Shown here piece after piece: positions 17,301 to 25,649 of a DNA stretch of 64,000 bases (its first letter is position 1; every line of letters starts with the position of its first letter). This DNA comes from Marinifilum fragile JCM 15579 (GTDB taxonomy: Bacteria; Bacteroidota; Bacteroidia; Bacteroidales; Marinifilaceae), in NCBI RefSeq assembly GCF_001310955.1, contig NZ_BAZX01000011.1, positions 1 to 64,000 on the forward strand, given 5' to 3'. The translations under genes and the position numbers were made by a program. The notes beneath the pieces were generated by a model, which saw nothing but the letters and a program-made list of their open reading frames with translations, made no database searches and was not told the DNA's origin.

Positions 17301-19853
17301 ATGGAAGTTAAAGAGAAGCAACAACAAGGAGAAAAAATGAAAGAGACTTTCAGCTCTGAAGAAGCCTTTCAAGCGTCTTTTAAATATTTTAATGGAGATG
17401 AATTAGCAGCACGTGTTTGGTTGAACAAGTACGCACTGAAAGATTCGTTTGGAAATATTTATGAAAAGACCCCGGATGATATGCATCGCAGAATTGCAAG
17501 TGAAATTGCAAGAATCGAAAAGCGTTATCCTAATCCTCTAAGCGAAGAAGAAATTTTCGCCGTACTTAAGGATTTTAAATATATCGTTCCACAAGGAAGC
17601 CCTATGTCTGGAATTGGTAACAAATTCCAAATTGCATCTTTGTCTAACTGTTTTGTGATTGGTAACGATGGTGATTCCGATTCATATGGAGGAATCATGA
17701 AGATTGATCAGGAACAAGTTCAATTGATGAAACGTAGAGGTGGAGTTGGACACGATTTATCTCACATTCGTCCTAAAGGTTCACCGGTTAAAAATTCTGC
17801 ATTAACCTCAACGGGTGTTGTTCCATTCATGGAACGTTATTCAAATTCAACAAGAGAGGTTGCACAAGACGGTCGTCGTGGAGCTTTGATGTTAAGTGTT
17901 TCTGTTAAGCATCCAGATTCGGAAGAATTTATTGATGCTAAAATGGAACAGGGGAAAGTTACCGGAGCAAATGTTTCTGTAAAAATTCACGATGAATTTA
18001 TGCAGGCTGTATTGGATGGTAAACCATACACCCAACAATATCCAATTAATTCAGAAAATCCAACCTATAAGAAAGATATAGACGCAGGAAAGCTTTGGAA
18101 CAAAATTGTACACAATGCTTGGAAATCTGCAGAACCAGGAATTTTATTCTGGGATACTATCGAAAGAGAATCGGTGCCAGATTGTTATGCTGATTTGGGT
18201 TACAGAACGGTTTCAACAAACCCTTGTGGCGAGATTCCTTTGTGTCCTTACGATAGCTGCCGTTTGTTGGCAATAAATTTGTACAGCTATGTAGAGAATC
18301 CATTCACTAAAAAGGCGAAGTTTAATTTCGATTTGTTCAAGAAACATGTGGCTCTTGCGCAAAGAATTATGGATGATATCATCGATTTGGAGTTGGAGAA
18401 AATTGATGCAATTATCGAAAAGATTGATTCAGATCCAGAAGGAAGGGAAATTAAGAGAGTAGAAAAAGATCTTTGGCTAAATATCAAAACCAAAGCTAAC
18501 GAAGGTAGAAGAACAGGTGTTGGTATTACTGCCGAAGGAGATATGATTGCTGCTCTTGGTATGTGTTATGGTAGTGATGAAGCTATTGATTTCTCAGTAG
18601 AAGTTCACAAAACCATTGCAGTTGAGGCTTATCGTTCATCAGTTTATTTGGCTAAAGATCGTGGTGCTTTTGATATTTTTGATATTAATAGAGAAAGCAA
18701 AAACCCATTTATTTTGCGTTTGAAAGAGGCAGATGAGAATCTTTATGCTGAAATGAAAAAATATGGTCGTAGAAATATTGCTTGTTTGACCATTGCTCCT
18801 ACTGGAACAACCAGTTTGATGACTCAGACTACTTCTGGTATTGAGCCAGTATTTATGCCAGTTTACAAACGCAGAAGAAAAGTTAACCCTAATGATAAAG
18901 ATGTACGAGTTGACTTTGTGGATGAGGTTGGCGATAGCTGGGAAGAGTTCGTAGTATTCCACCACAAATTTGTTACCTGGATGGAAGCAAATGGAATTAA
19001 TGCAGCTCAACACTTCACAAGCGAGGAAGTAGATGAATTGGTGAAGAAATCGCCATACTATAAGGCAACTTCGAATGATGTGGATTGGGTGCAAAAAGTT
19101 CGTATGCAAGGTAGAGTTCAGAAATGGGTAGATCACTCGATTAGTGTAACTGTAAACTTACCTTCGGATGTGCCAGAATCATTGGTTGGTGATTTGTATG
19201 TTGAAGCATGGAAGAGTGGTTGTAAAGGTTGTACAGTATATCGTGATGGATCTCGTTCAGGAGTTTTAATCTCTAATGATAAAAAAGAGGAAGAGACTAA
19301 AATTGTACCTGAAAAACGTCCTGTTGAGTTGGAAGCAGAAGTTGTTCGTTTCCAAAATAACAAAGAGAAATGGATTGCCTTTATCGGTTTGTATAAAGGA
19401 CAGCCTTACGAAATTTTTACTGGTATTGCTGATGATGAAGAAGGTATCTTGTTACCAAAATCAGTAAATAAAGGAATTATTATTAAAAGAAAGGATGATG
19501 AAGGGAATACTCGTTACGACTTCCAGTTCTGTAACAAACGAGGATTCAAAACCACATTCGAAGGCTTGTCTTACAAATTTGATAAAGAGTTTTGGAACTA
19601 TGCGAAACTGATTTCAGGTGTATTGCGCCATGGTATGCCAATTGAGCAAGTGGTAAATCTTGTTTCTGGTCTTCAGTTAGATAGTGAAAATATCAATACT
19701 TGGAAGAATGGTGTTGAGCGTGCACTTAAAAAATACATTCCGAATGGAACTAAAGCAAAAGGTATGATATGTGCTGATTGTGGTTCAGATCATATTATTT
19801 ACCAGGAGGGTTGTTTAATTTGTCAGTCTTGTGGGACTTCAAAATGCGGATAA
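17301..19853 (+). CDS. nrdJ: Adenosylcobalamin-dependent (class II) ribonucleotide reductase
   Basis: An 850-aa class II reductase that makes dNTP precursors with AdoCbl as radical source, without oxygen and without NrdB. Motifs: SNCFVIGNDG (first redox Cys), RRGGVGHDLS, STNPCGEIPL (thiyl-radical Cys between the N and E), PYDSCRLLAINL (second redox Cys), and IAPTGTTSLMTQTTSGIEP. The C-terminus ends in a four-cysteine zinc-ribbon (CADC...CLICQSC) plus a final CG, presumably the dithiol shuttle. Start taken as ATG 17301; an in-frame ATG at 17337 is an alternative. The gene is solitary, followed by a terminator at 19886. Confidence 0.93.
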   Translation: MEVKEKQQQGEKMKETFSSEEAFQASFKYFNGDELAARVWLNKYALKDSFGNIYEKTPDDMHRRIASEIARIEKRYPNPLSEEEIFAVLKDFKYIVPQGSPMSGIGNKFQIASLSNCFVIGNDGDSDSYGGIMKIDQEQVQLMKRRGGVGHDLSHIRPKGSPVKNSALTSTGVVPFMERYSNSTREVAQDGRRGALMLSVSVKHPDSEEFIDAKMEQGKVTGANVSVKIHDEFMQAVLDGKPYTQQYPINSENPTYKKDIDAGKLWNKIVHNAWKSAEPGILFWDTIERESVPDCYADLGYRTVSTNPCGEIPLCPYDSCRLLAINLYSYVENPFTKKAKFNFDLFKKHVALAQRIMDDIIDLELEKIDAIIEKIDSDPEGREIKRVEKDLWLNIKTKANEGRRTGVGITAEGDMIAALGMCYGSDEAIDFSVEVHKTIAVEAYRSSVYLAKDRGAFDIFDINRESKNPFILRLKEADENLYAEMKKYGRRNIACLTIAPTGTTSLMTQTTSGIEPVFMPVYKRRRKVNPNDKDVRVDFVDEVGDSWEEFVVFHHKFVTWMEANGINAAQHFTSEEVDELVKKSPYYKATSNDVDWVQKVRMQGRVQKWVDHSISVTVNLPSDVPESLVGDLYVEAWKSGCKGCTVYRDGSRSGVLISNDKKEEETKIVPEKRPVELEAEVVRFQNNKEKWIAFIGLYKGQPYEIFTGIADDEEGILLPKSVNKGIIIKRKDDEGNTRYDFQFCNKRGFKTTFEGLSYKFDKEFWNYAKLISGVLRHGMPIEQVVNLVSGLQLDSENINTWKNGVERALKKYIPNGTKAKGMICADCGSDHIIYQEGCLICQSCGTSKCG

Positions 19854-19885
19854 CTACTTAATAAATAACATACCACTTTTAAATG

Positions 19886-19913
19886 AAGGAGTCTTTTAAA
19901 GACTCCTTTATTT
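19886..19913 (+). terminator. Terminator after nrdJ
   Basis: AAGGAGTCTT pairs with AAGACTCCTT around a short loop, followed by TATTTG; it starts 33 nt after the nrdJ stop. Confidence 0.8.
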
Positions 19914-19979
19914 GTGTCAAGTTTTAATTGCTGTAAATGATATCTGTTTTGAATTATAAGTAAAATTGTTTCAAAAAGC

Positions 19980-20009
19980 TTGTATTGTAAGTAAAAAGTC
20001 TTATTTTTG
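19980..20009 (+). promoter_or_regulatory. Bacteroidota-type promoter of an orphan RNA unit
   Basis: TTG at 19980-19982, 19 nt spacer, TATTTTTG at 20002-20009: both elements match the TTG/TAnnTTTG consensus with ideal spacing. Expected transcription start near 20016. No ORF of meaningful length follows before the terminator at 20126. Confidence 0.7.
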
Positions 20010-20015
20010 TTTCAA

Positions 20016-20152
20016 TCAGTTTAGATTTCAGTTTTAAAACTTATAAATATAAAGTTGATTGCAATGTCAACAATGGTGAGTTCAAGAAATTGACACATGA
20101 CTGTTTAAATTTATTTCTGTTGTTAGGGCTTCTCTACGAGAAGCCCTTTTTT
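20016..20152 (+). ncRNA. Candidate small RNA of about 137 nt
   Basis: The interval lies between a consensus promoter (19980-20009) and a strong intrinsic terminator (20126-20152) and belongs to neither neighbour: nrdJ has its own terminator upstream, and the response-regulator gene has its own promoter downstream at 20189. The only reading frame is a 9-codon one (20064-20093) without a ribosome-binding site. I do not recognise a known family (no tmRNA, SRP or 6S features). The start is inferred from promoter spacing, the end from the T tract. Confidence 0.55.
20126..20152 (+). terminator. Strong terminator of the orphan RNA unit
   Basis: GGGCTTCTC (20126-20134) pairs perfectly with GAGAAGCCC (20138-20146) around a TAC loop, followed by six Ts. 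Confidence 0.9.
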
Positions 20153-20188
20153 GTATGTAAAAAAGTTCAGATTAAATTCGGTTTTCTT

Positions 20189-20217
20189 TTGTCTTATCAT
20201 AAAATATTCTAACTTTG
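20189..20217 (+). promoter_or_regulatory. Promoter of the response-regulator gene
   Basis: TTG (20189-20191), 18-nt spacer, TAACTTTG (20210-20217), 44 nt before the ATG. Confidence 0.6.
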
Positions 20218-20260
20218 GTATAAGACAATCACTTAATGAATAAAAAAGACGATACAGCAT

Positions 20261-20647
20261 ATGAATTTCTCCTCTGAATACAATTGGGAAGGTAAAGTGT
20301 TACTTGTAGCAGAAGATGAAGATTTTAACTACATTTTTCTTGAAGAAGTGCTTACGGATACCAATGCTCGTTTAATTCGAGCCAAAGATGGAGTAGAAGC
20401 CATTCGACTGTTTGAGGCGAATCCTGAAATAGATTTGGTTTTAATGGACATGCAAATGCCTGTTATGAATGGTTATGATGCAACTCGTAGCATCAAGAAA
20501 TTGAATCATCAAATTCCTATAATTGCACAAACAGCTTACCATTATGGCGAAGCATATGAAGAGATAATGGCTGCCGGCTGCGATGATTTTGTAACAAAAC
20601 CTATTGATATTAACGGGCTAAAGGACGTGATTGCTCGATTTATTTAA
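20261..20647 (+). CDS. Single-domain response regulator (CheY-like receiver)
   Basis: A 128-aa stand-alone receiver domain with no output domain. Acidic pocket E18/D19, phospho-acceptor D63 in LVLMDMQMPVMNG, switch Thr in IIAQTAY, Lys in FVTKPID. The D-M-Q-M-P-V-M-N-G form is the type found at the C-terminus of hybrid histidine kinases, so it probably works in a phosphorelay or as a phosphate sink. No kinase is adjacent. It has its own promoter, and gltX begins 78 nt downstream behind another -7 box at 20695-20702 (TATCTTTG). Confidence 0.88.
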   Translation: MNFSSEYNWEGKVLLVAEDEDFNYIFLEEVLTDTNARLIRAKDGVEAIRLFEANPEIDLVLMDMQMPVMNGYDATRSIKKLNHQIPIIAQTAYHYGEAYEEIMAAGCDDFVTKPIDINGLKDVIARFI

Positions 20648-20725
20648 TTCTATCATTTTTAATTTTACGCATTAAATTTCTTTTTCCATTTTCTTATCTT
20701 TGCTGCGGAATTAACGGATATAAAA

Positions 20726-22258
20726 ATGAGCGAAAAGAAAGTCAGAGTTCGATTTGCACCAAGTCCTACCGGACCGTTGCATATGGGTGGTGTAAGAACA
20801 GCCTTATTTAACTATTTATTTGCGAGAAGGCACAATGGTGAATTTTTGTTGCGTATCGAGGATACCGATCAAACAAGATATGTTCCAGGAGCTGAAGATT
20901 ATATTGTAGAAGCGCTAAAATGGTGTGGAATAACAATTGATGAGGGAGCTACTGTTGGTGGTGAATATGGTCCTTATCGTCAGTCGGAACGTAAGCCAAT
21001 GTATTGTGAGTATGCCGATCAGTTGATTGCTTCGGGTGATGCTTATTATGCATTTGATACTCCTGAGGAGTTAGATGAGATCCGTAAAAAATGTGAAGAA
21101 GAAAAGAAGACTTTTATATACAATCACGAAACTCGTGAAAATTTGAATAACTCATTGGCATTACCTGCCGAGGAAGTTCAAAAAAAGATTGAAGCTGGCG
21201 AGTCATACGTAGTTCGTTTTAAAATGCCTGTTGGTGAAGAATTACACATGGATGATGAAATTCGTGGTCATGTAGTATTCAACACATCTACTTTGGATGA
21301 TAAAGTATTGTTCAAATCGGATGGTATGCCAACTTATCATTTGGCGAATGTGGTAGATGACTATTTGATGAAGATTTCTCATGTAATTCGTGGTGAAGAA
21401 TGGTTACCATCGATGCCATTGCACGTGTTGCTTTACCGACAGTTTGGGTGGGCTGATAATATGCCTAAATTCGCACACTTGCCGTTAATTTTAAAGCCAG
21501 TTGGTAAAGGAAAATTAAGTAAGCGCGATGGCGATAAATTAGGTTTCCCAGTATTCCCATTGTTGTGGACTGATCCTAAAAGCAATGAAATTTCTTCGGG
21601 ATACCGTGAAGATGGATATTTTCCAGAAGCTTTCGTAAACATGTTGGCTTTCTTGGGTTGGAATCCAGGAACTGAGCAGGAAATCTTCTCAATGGAAGAG
21701 CTTTCACAAGTATTCTCGTTAGATCGTGTGAACAAATCTGGTGCGAAGTTCGATCCTGAGAAAACCAAATGGTACAATCGCCAATACTTGTTGAACAAAT
21801 CAGATGAAGAGATTGGTGGCTTATTTAGCGAAGAGGTGTTAAAAGCAAAAGGGATTGAAGCTGATCAAGCTATTGTGAATCGCGTATGCGGAATGGTGAA
21901 GGATCGTGTGGATTTTATTGCTGAACTTTGGGACCAGGTGAATTTCTTTTTCGAAGCGCCTAAAGAGTACGATGCCAAGACTGTGAAAAAAGGATGGAAA
22001 GAAGATACTTCAGCTTTAATGGTAGAATTGAAAGGTATTTTGGAAGGAATTGAAGATTTTTCATCTGCAAACACCGAGGAAGTGGTAAAAGAATGGATCA
22101 CTTCGAAGGAAATTGGCTTTGGAAAGGTGATGAACCCATTCCGTTTGGCTATGGTAGGTGCAGGTAAAGGACCTCACATGTTCGATATTATCGAAATTCT
22201 TGGAAAAGAAGAAACCATTGCTCGTTTGGATTTTGCAATGGATAACATCAAAAATTAA
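20726..22258 (+). CDS. gltX: Glutamyl-tRNA synthetase
   Basis: Class I aminoacyl-tRNA synthetase (510 aa) charging tRNA-Glu. The HIGH-type motif is [20 protein letters not shown] (from residue 11) and the KMSKS-type motif [11 protein letters not shown]; the discriminating RIEDTDQTR and the anticodon-binding helical C-terminal domain are complete. The order of Glu and Gln synthetases, convergent around terminators at 22303 and 22411, means this organism charges tRNA-Gln directly with GlnS. Confidence 0.95.
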   Translation: MSEKKVRVRFAPSPTGPLHMGGVRTALFNYLFARRHNGEFLLRIEDTDQTRYVPGAEDYIVEALKWCGITIDEGATVGGEYGPYRQSERKPMYCEYADQLIASGDAYYAFDTPEELDEIRKKCEEEKKTFIYNHETRENLNNSLALPAEEVQKKIEAGESYVVRFKMPVGEELHMDDEIRGHVVFNTSTLDDKVLFKSDGMPTYHLANVVDDYLMKISHVIRGEEWLPSMPLHVLLYRQFGWADNMPKFAHLPLILKPVGKGKLSKRDGDKLGFPVFPLLWTDPKSNEISSGYREDGYFPEAFVNMLAFLGWNPGTEQEIFSMEELSQVFSLDRVNKSGAKFDPEKTKWYNRQYLLNKSDEEIGGLFSEEVLKAKGIEADQAIVNRVCGMVKDRVDFIAELWDQVNFFFEAPKEYDAKTVKKGWKEDTSALMVELKGILEGIEDFSSANTEEVVKEWITSKEIGFGKVMNPFRLAMVGAGKGPHMFDIIEILGKEETIARLDFAMDNIKN

Positions 22259-22302
22259 ATTTAGAATGCTAGTGGTTTAAATTACTAGCAAAGGATATAT
22301 AG

Positions 22303-22332
22303 ACCACCTCTAAAATTAGAGGTGGTTTTTTA
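22303..22332 (+). terminator. Terminator after gltX
   Basis: ACCACCTCTAA (22303-22313) and TTAGAGGTGGT (22316-22326) form the stem, followed by a T tract. Confidence 0.85.
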
Positions 22333-22376
22333 TTTTATGCAGCATGGGTTTTAACCCGGGGCTTTCAATTTTATCA

Positions 22377-22411
22377 ATAAAAAAACCTGCCAGAAAAATC
22401 CCAGCAGGTTT
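22377..22411 (-). terminator. Terminator after glnS (minus strand)
   Basis: Read on the minus strand, AAACCTGC (22411-22404) pairs with GCAGGTTT (22390-22383), followed by a T tract. It starts 27 nt after the glnS stop. Confidence 0.8.
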
Positions 22412-22437
22412 ATATTGTCATTTAGCTTGTAGCTAAT

Positions 22438-24147
22438 TTATTTCTTCTGTGCTTTTGCCCAAGAATCTTTTAAAGAAACCGTACGGTTAAAGATCAATTG
22501 ATCAGCAGTGGTATCCTTATCAAGCGAGAAGTATCCCAAACGTGTGAACTGGAAGTGATCTTCAGCCTTAGCGTCTTTTAAGCAAGGTTCAACGTAACAC
22601 TCTTTTAAAACTTGCAATGAATCAGGATTAATGAATTCCTTGAAATCTTTGTCCTTGTGTCCGTCAGGAGCTTCATCGTTGAACAAACGATCGTACAAAC
22701 GAACTTCAGCCTTAGCAGCATGTTTTGCAGATACCCAGTGAAGTGTACCTTTTACTTTGCGCTTGCTCTCTTCGGTTCCGCTACCACTCTTCGATTTAGG
22801 ATCGTAAGTACAGTGAATTTCGGTGATGTTTCCATCAGCATCATACACAGCTTTCTCACACATTACAATGTAACCAGCCTTTAAACGAACCTCACGACCC
22901 GGAGTCATTCTAAAGAATTTCTTAGGAGCATCTTCCATAAAGTCATCACGCTCGATGTACAGTTCGCGCGAGAATGGAATTTCTCGAGTTCCTGCATTCT
23001 CATCTTCAGGATTGTTATCAATGGTCAACCACTCTTCTTCTCCTTCAGGATAGTTGGTGATTACCAATTTTACAGGATCCAACACACCCATTACGCGAGT
23101 TGCAGTTTTGTTCAAATCTTCGCGAACACAGAACTCCAATAATGAAACATCAATTACATTGTTACGTTTTGCAACACCAATGATATCGGCAAAATTGCGA
23201 ATTGAAGCAGGAGTATAACCTCTACGACGCAAACCAGAAACAGTTGGCATTCGTGGATCGTCCCATCCATTTACGTGACGATCGGTAACCAATTCCAATA
23301 ACTTACGCTTACTCATTACAGTGTAGCTTAAGTTTAAGCGAGCAAATTCGCGCTGCTTAGGTCTGTATTCTGTATCAGTAATATTATCGATAAACCATTC
23401 GTAAAGCGGACGGTGAACTTCAAATTCCAAAGTACAAATTGAATGAGTAATGCCCTCGATATAATCCGACTCGCCGTGAGCATAGTCGTACATTGGGTAA
23501 ATGCACCACTTATCGCCAGTACGGTGATGATGCGCATGCATGATACGATACATCAAAGGATCGCGCATGTGCATGTTTGGTGAAGCCATATCGATTTTAG
23601 CACGCAATACTTTTTCTCCATTCTTAAATTCACCATTCTTCATTCTTTCGAACAAATCAAGGTTTTCCTCAACGCTACGATTACGGAAAGGGCTTTCGGT
23701 TCCAGGAACGGTTGGTGTTCCTTTTTGCTCTGCAATTTGCTCAGCAGTTTGATCATCTACATAAGCTTTGCCATCTTTAATCAGCTGAACTGCCCAATCG
23801 TATAACTGATCGAAATAATCAGAAGTATACAATGGATCGCCATCCCACTGGAAACCTAACCATTTGATGTCTTCCATAATAGAATCAACATACTCTGTAT
23901 CTTCCTTAACTGGGTTGGTATCGTCGAAACGTAAATTACATTTTCCCTGGTATTGTTGGGCAAGGCTAAAGTTTAGGCAAATTGCCTTTGCGTGACCGAT
24001 GTGAAGATACCCATTTGGTTCTGGTGGGAATCGGGTGTGTACTCTTCCATCATTTACATTGTTTTTCAGATCTTCCTCGATGATCTGTTGGATAAAATTC
24101 AGAGATTTTTCGTTAGCACTCTCGTCCTTTACAGTTTTGTTATCCAT
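22438..24147 (-). CDS. glnS: Glutaminyl-tRNA synthetase
   Basis: GlnS (569 aa) charges tRNA-Gln. HIGH-type motif [18 protein letters not shown], the GlnRS/GluRS-specific [21 protein letters not shown]-type motif [11 protein letters not shown], and a two-barrel anticodon-binding C-terminus are present. The frame is open upstream to 24282, but the extra 45 residues look untranslated; the ATG at 24147 (MDNKTVKDE) gives the family length. A TATGTTTG -7-like element lies at 24232-24225 with a GGATTC/GAATCC hairpin (24183-24198) in the ~85-nt leader. GlnS presence fits the direct Gln-tRNA route seen in many Bacteroidota. Confidence 0.94.
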   Translation of the reverse strand: MDNKTVKDESANEKSLNFIQQIIEEDLKNNVNDGRVHTRFPPEPNGYLHIGHAKAICLNFSLAQQYQGKCNLRFDDTNPVKEDTEYVDSIMEDIKWLGFQWDGDPLYTSDYFDQLYDWAVQLIKDGKAYVDDQTAEQIAEQKGTPTVPGTESPFRNRSVEENLDLFERMKNGEFKNGEKVLRAKIDMASPNMHMRDPLMYRIMHAHHHRTGDKWCIYPMYDYAHGESDYIEGITHSICTLEFEVHRPLYEWFIDNITDTEYRPKQREFARLNLSYTVMSKRKLLELVTDRHVNGWDDPRMPTVSGLRRRGYTPASIRNFADIIGVAKRNNVIDVSLLEFCVREDLNKTATRVMGVLDPVKLVITNYPEGEEEWLTIDNNPEDENAGTREIPFSRELYIERDDFMEDAPKKFFRMTPGREVRLKAGYIVMCEKAVYDADGNITEIHCTYDPKSKSGSGTEESKRKVKGTLHWVSAKHAAKAEVRLYDRLFNDEAPDGHKDKDFKEFINPDSLQVLKECYVEPCLKDAKAEDHFQFTRLGYFSLDKDTTADQLIFNRTVSLKDSWAKAQKK

Positions 24148-24291
24148 GTTTTTCAATTTAAAATGATACAATGATTTGCCTCGGATTCGATTGAATCCTG
24201 CCTTGCTTTTCGTTTCGAAATGCACAAACATAAATTTACAATAAATCTTTACATCTGTACCTGATTGAAAACGAAAAAACAAAAGTAGTTA

Positions 24292-24361
24292 AAATCCCAA
24301 AAACCAAAACCCAAAACCCAATTTTTGTGATTTGGAATTTGGCTTTTGGAAATTGGAATTT
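24292..24361. repeat. C-rich/G-rich imperfect inverted repeat between glnS and folB
   Basis: Arm one (24292-24321) is a run of CCAAAA/CCCAAAA units; arm two (24331-24361) is a run of TTTGGAATTTGG-type units, roughly complementary. It sits in the divergent promoter gap. Such A/C-T/G elements give spurious Phe/Trp/Gly-rich ORFs in Bacteroidota genomes and are likely to be dispersed; only one copy is seen here. Confidence 0.45.
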
Positions 24362-24402
24362 CTTATTTTAATTTCGCCCCAGAATATCAACAACAAACAG
24401 AG

Positions 24403-24753
24403 ATGGGAATTATCGAATTGGAAGGCATGGAGTTTTATGCCTATCACGGATGTTTTAAAGAGGAGCAGATTGTAGGGAACAAGTTTACCGTGTATGTTCG
24501 CATGGAATACGATGAAACAAAGGCTGCCCAAAGCGATTACATTGGCGATGCTTTAAACTACCAGCGTGCCTACGAAAAAATTAAGGAGCAACTGCAAATT
24601 AAATCGCATTTGTTGGAACATGTTTGCCAGCGAATTTTGGATATGTTGTACGAAAACTTCCCAGAATTGCAGCATGCAACCGTAAAAGTATCGAAAATGA
24701 ACCCGCCAATGGGTGGACAAATCGAAAAAGTGAGCCTTACGCTAAGTCGTTAA
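24403..24753 (+). CDS. folB: Dihydroneopterin aldolase
   Basis: FolB (116 aa) converts dihydroneopterin to 6-hydroxymethyl-dihydropterin in folate synthesis. Motifs: LEGMEFYAYHGCFKEEQIVGNKF with the substrate-binding Glu, the LNYQRAYEKIKE segment, and KMNPPMGGQIEKVS with the family's Pro-rich end. The frame is open upstream to 24346, but the ATG at 24403 (MGIIELEG) is the family start. Divergent from glnS, followed by tRNA-Cys. Confidence 0.92.
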   Translation: MGIIELEGMEFYAYHGCFKEEQIVGNKFTVYVRMEYDETKAAQSDYIGDALNYQRAYEKIKEQLQIKSHLLEHVCQRILDMLYENFPELQHATVKVSKMNPPMGGQIEKVSLTLSR

Positions 24754-24817
24754 GCTATTGATTATGCTGGCTTTGCATTTTGAGTGTAAAATTTTTGTTA
24801 CAAAAGCTAGCAAAAAG

Positions 24818-24850
24818 TTTGCACAGGTAAAACAGAAATTTATATCTTTG
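24818..24850 (+). promoter_or_regulatory. Promoter of tRNA-Cys
   Basis: TTTG (24818-24821), 21-nt spacer, TATCTTTG (24843-24850), 20 nt before the mature tRNA 5' end. Confidence 0.7.
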
Positions 24851-24870
24851 CAACGCCTTTAAGGAGATAG

Positions 24871-24941
24871 GGTCTCTTGGCCGAGTGGCTAGGCAGCGGT
24901 CTGCAAAACCGTCTACGGCGGTTCGAATCCGCCAGAGACCT
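24871..24941 (+). tRNA. tRNA-Cys (anticodon GCA)
   Basis: 71-nt cloverleaf: acceptor GGTCTCT/AGAGACC with discriminator T, a D-arm, anticodon loop CTGCAAA (GCA at 24903-24905), T-arm GGCGGTTCGAATCCGCC. CCA is not encoded. A promoter and a terminator flank it. The DNA beyond the terminator is accessory. Confidence 0.96.
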
Positions 24942-24956
24942 CTGGAAAATTCGAAT

Positions 24957-24990
24957 AAAACCTCATTTGCTTATGCAGATGAGGTTTTTT
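24957..24990 (+). terminator. Terminator after tRNA-Cys
   Basis: AAAACCTCATTTGC pairs with GCAGATGAGGTTTT around TTAT (one mismatch), continuing into a T tract. Confidence 0.85.
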
Positions 24991-25106
24991 AATATGATTT
25001 AATTATTGCTTAGTGGTAGGTTATAATTTGAATGATAATCTTAAGAAAAATTTTATTGTTTACATATATTTTGTACTTTTAGCAAGAGCATTTAAATCCA
25101 ACAACT

Positions 25107-25649
25107 ATGACCCCAGAAATAAAAAAATTAAATTTTGAATACTTTGTATCAAGATTGTTAGAATGGTATGGTGAGGTTTATTGTGACCAATCTAATGATC
25201 TTAGTAAAATTAAAGTACTTAAACTGTTGTTTTTTACATCTGCGGTAGGAGCTAATACTGAAAGTGATGGGTTATTGGATATATTTGACGATTTCTATGC
25301 AATGCCTTATGGACCTGTTGAAAGTGAGATTTATGATTCATTAGGGGATTTACTTAGATATAGAATTACCAAAGAATCAACTACGTCGAAAAATAATATA
25401 GACTTTAATAATGATTCTATCGAAAAAGCTCGAATTGATGAAGCTATAGAAAAATTAAAAAGGGTGAATCCTCAATTAATTAAAATGAATCCTTTTGATT
25501 TGGTAGAGCTTAGTCATATGTGGAGTTGTTGGTCAATGGTTTACGACTATGCTTTAAATAATAATCAATATTCACATAAGATTCCTAACGAATTGATTAA
25601 AGCTGAAAACAAGATTTTTACATTGAATCAGGTTTCATATGAGTTTTAG
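25107..25649 (+). CDS. Panacea (SocA/DUF4065)-domain protein, candidate antitoxin
   Basis: A 180-aa protein matching the Panacea/SocA pattern: KIKVLKLLFFTSAVG, then IFDDFYAMPYGPVESEIYDSL (the conserved F.A..GPV..EIY core), and an acidic helical C-terminus. Panacea proteins are the neutralising partners (PanA) of diverse toxin-antitoxin pairs; others are phage or proteolysis-adaptor proteins. It overlaps the next gene by 11 nt in a different frame, the coupling usual for such pairs. The pair is AT-rich and lies just after tRNA-Cys, both signs of acquired DNA. The family call is from motif memory; the toxin pairing is inference. Confidence 0.68.
   Translation: MTPEIKKLNFEYFVSRLLEWYGEVYCDQSNDLSKIKVLKLLFFTSAVGANTESDGLLDIFDDFYAMPYGPVESEIYDSLGDLLRYRITKESTTSKNNIDFNNDSIEKARIDEAIEKLKRVNPQLIKMNPFDLVELSHMWSCWSMVYDYALNNNQYSHKIPNELIKAENKIFTLNQVSYEF

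Noticed and set aside
20064..20093. Nine-codon leader peptide in the orphan RNA
   Set aside because: No ribosome-binding site and no amino-acid bias typical of attenuators.
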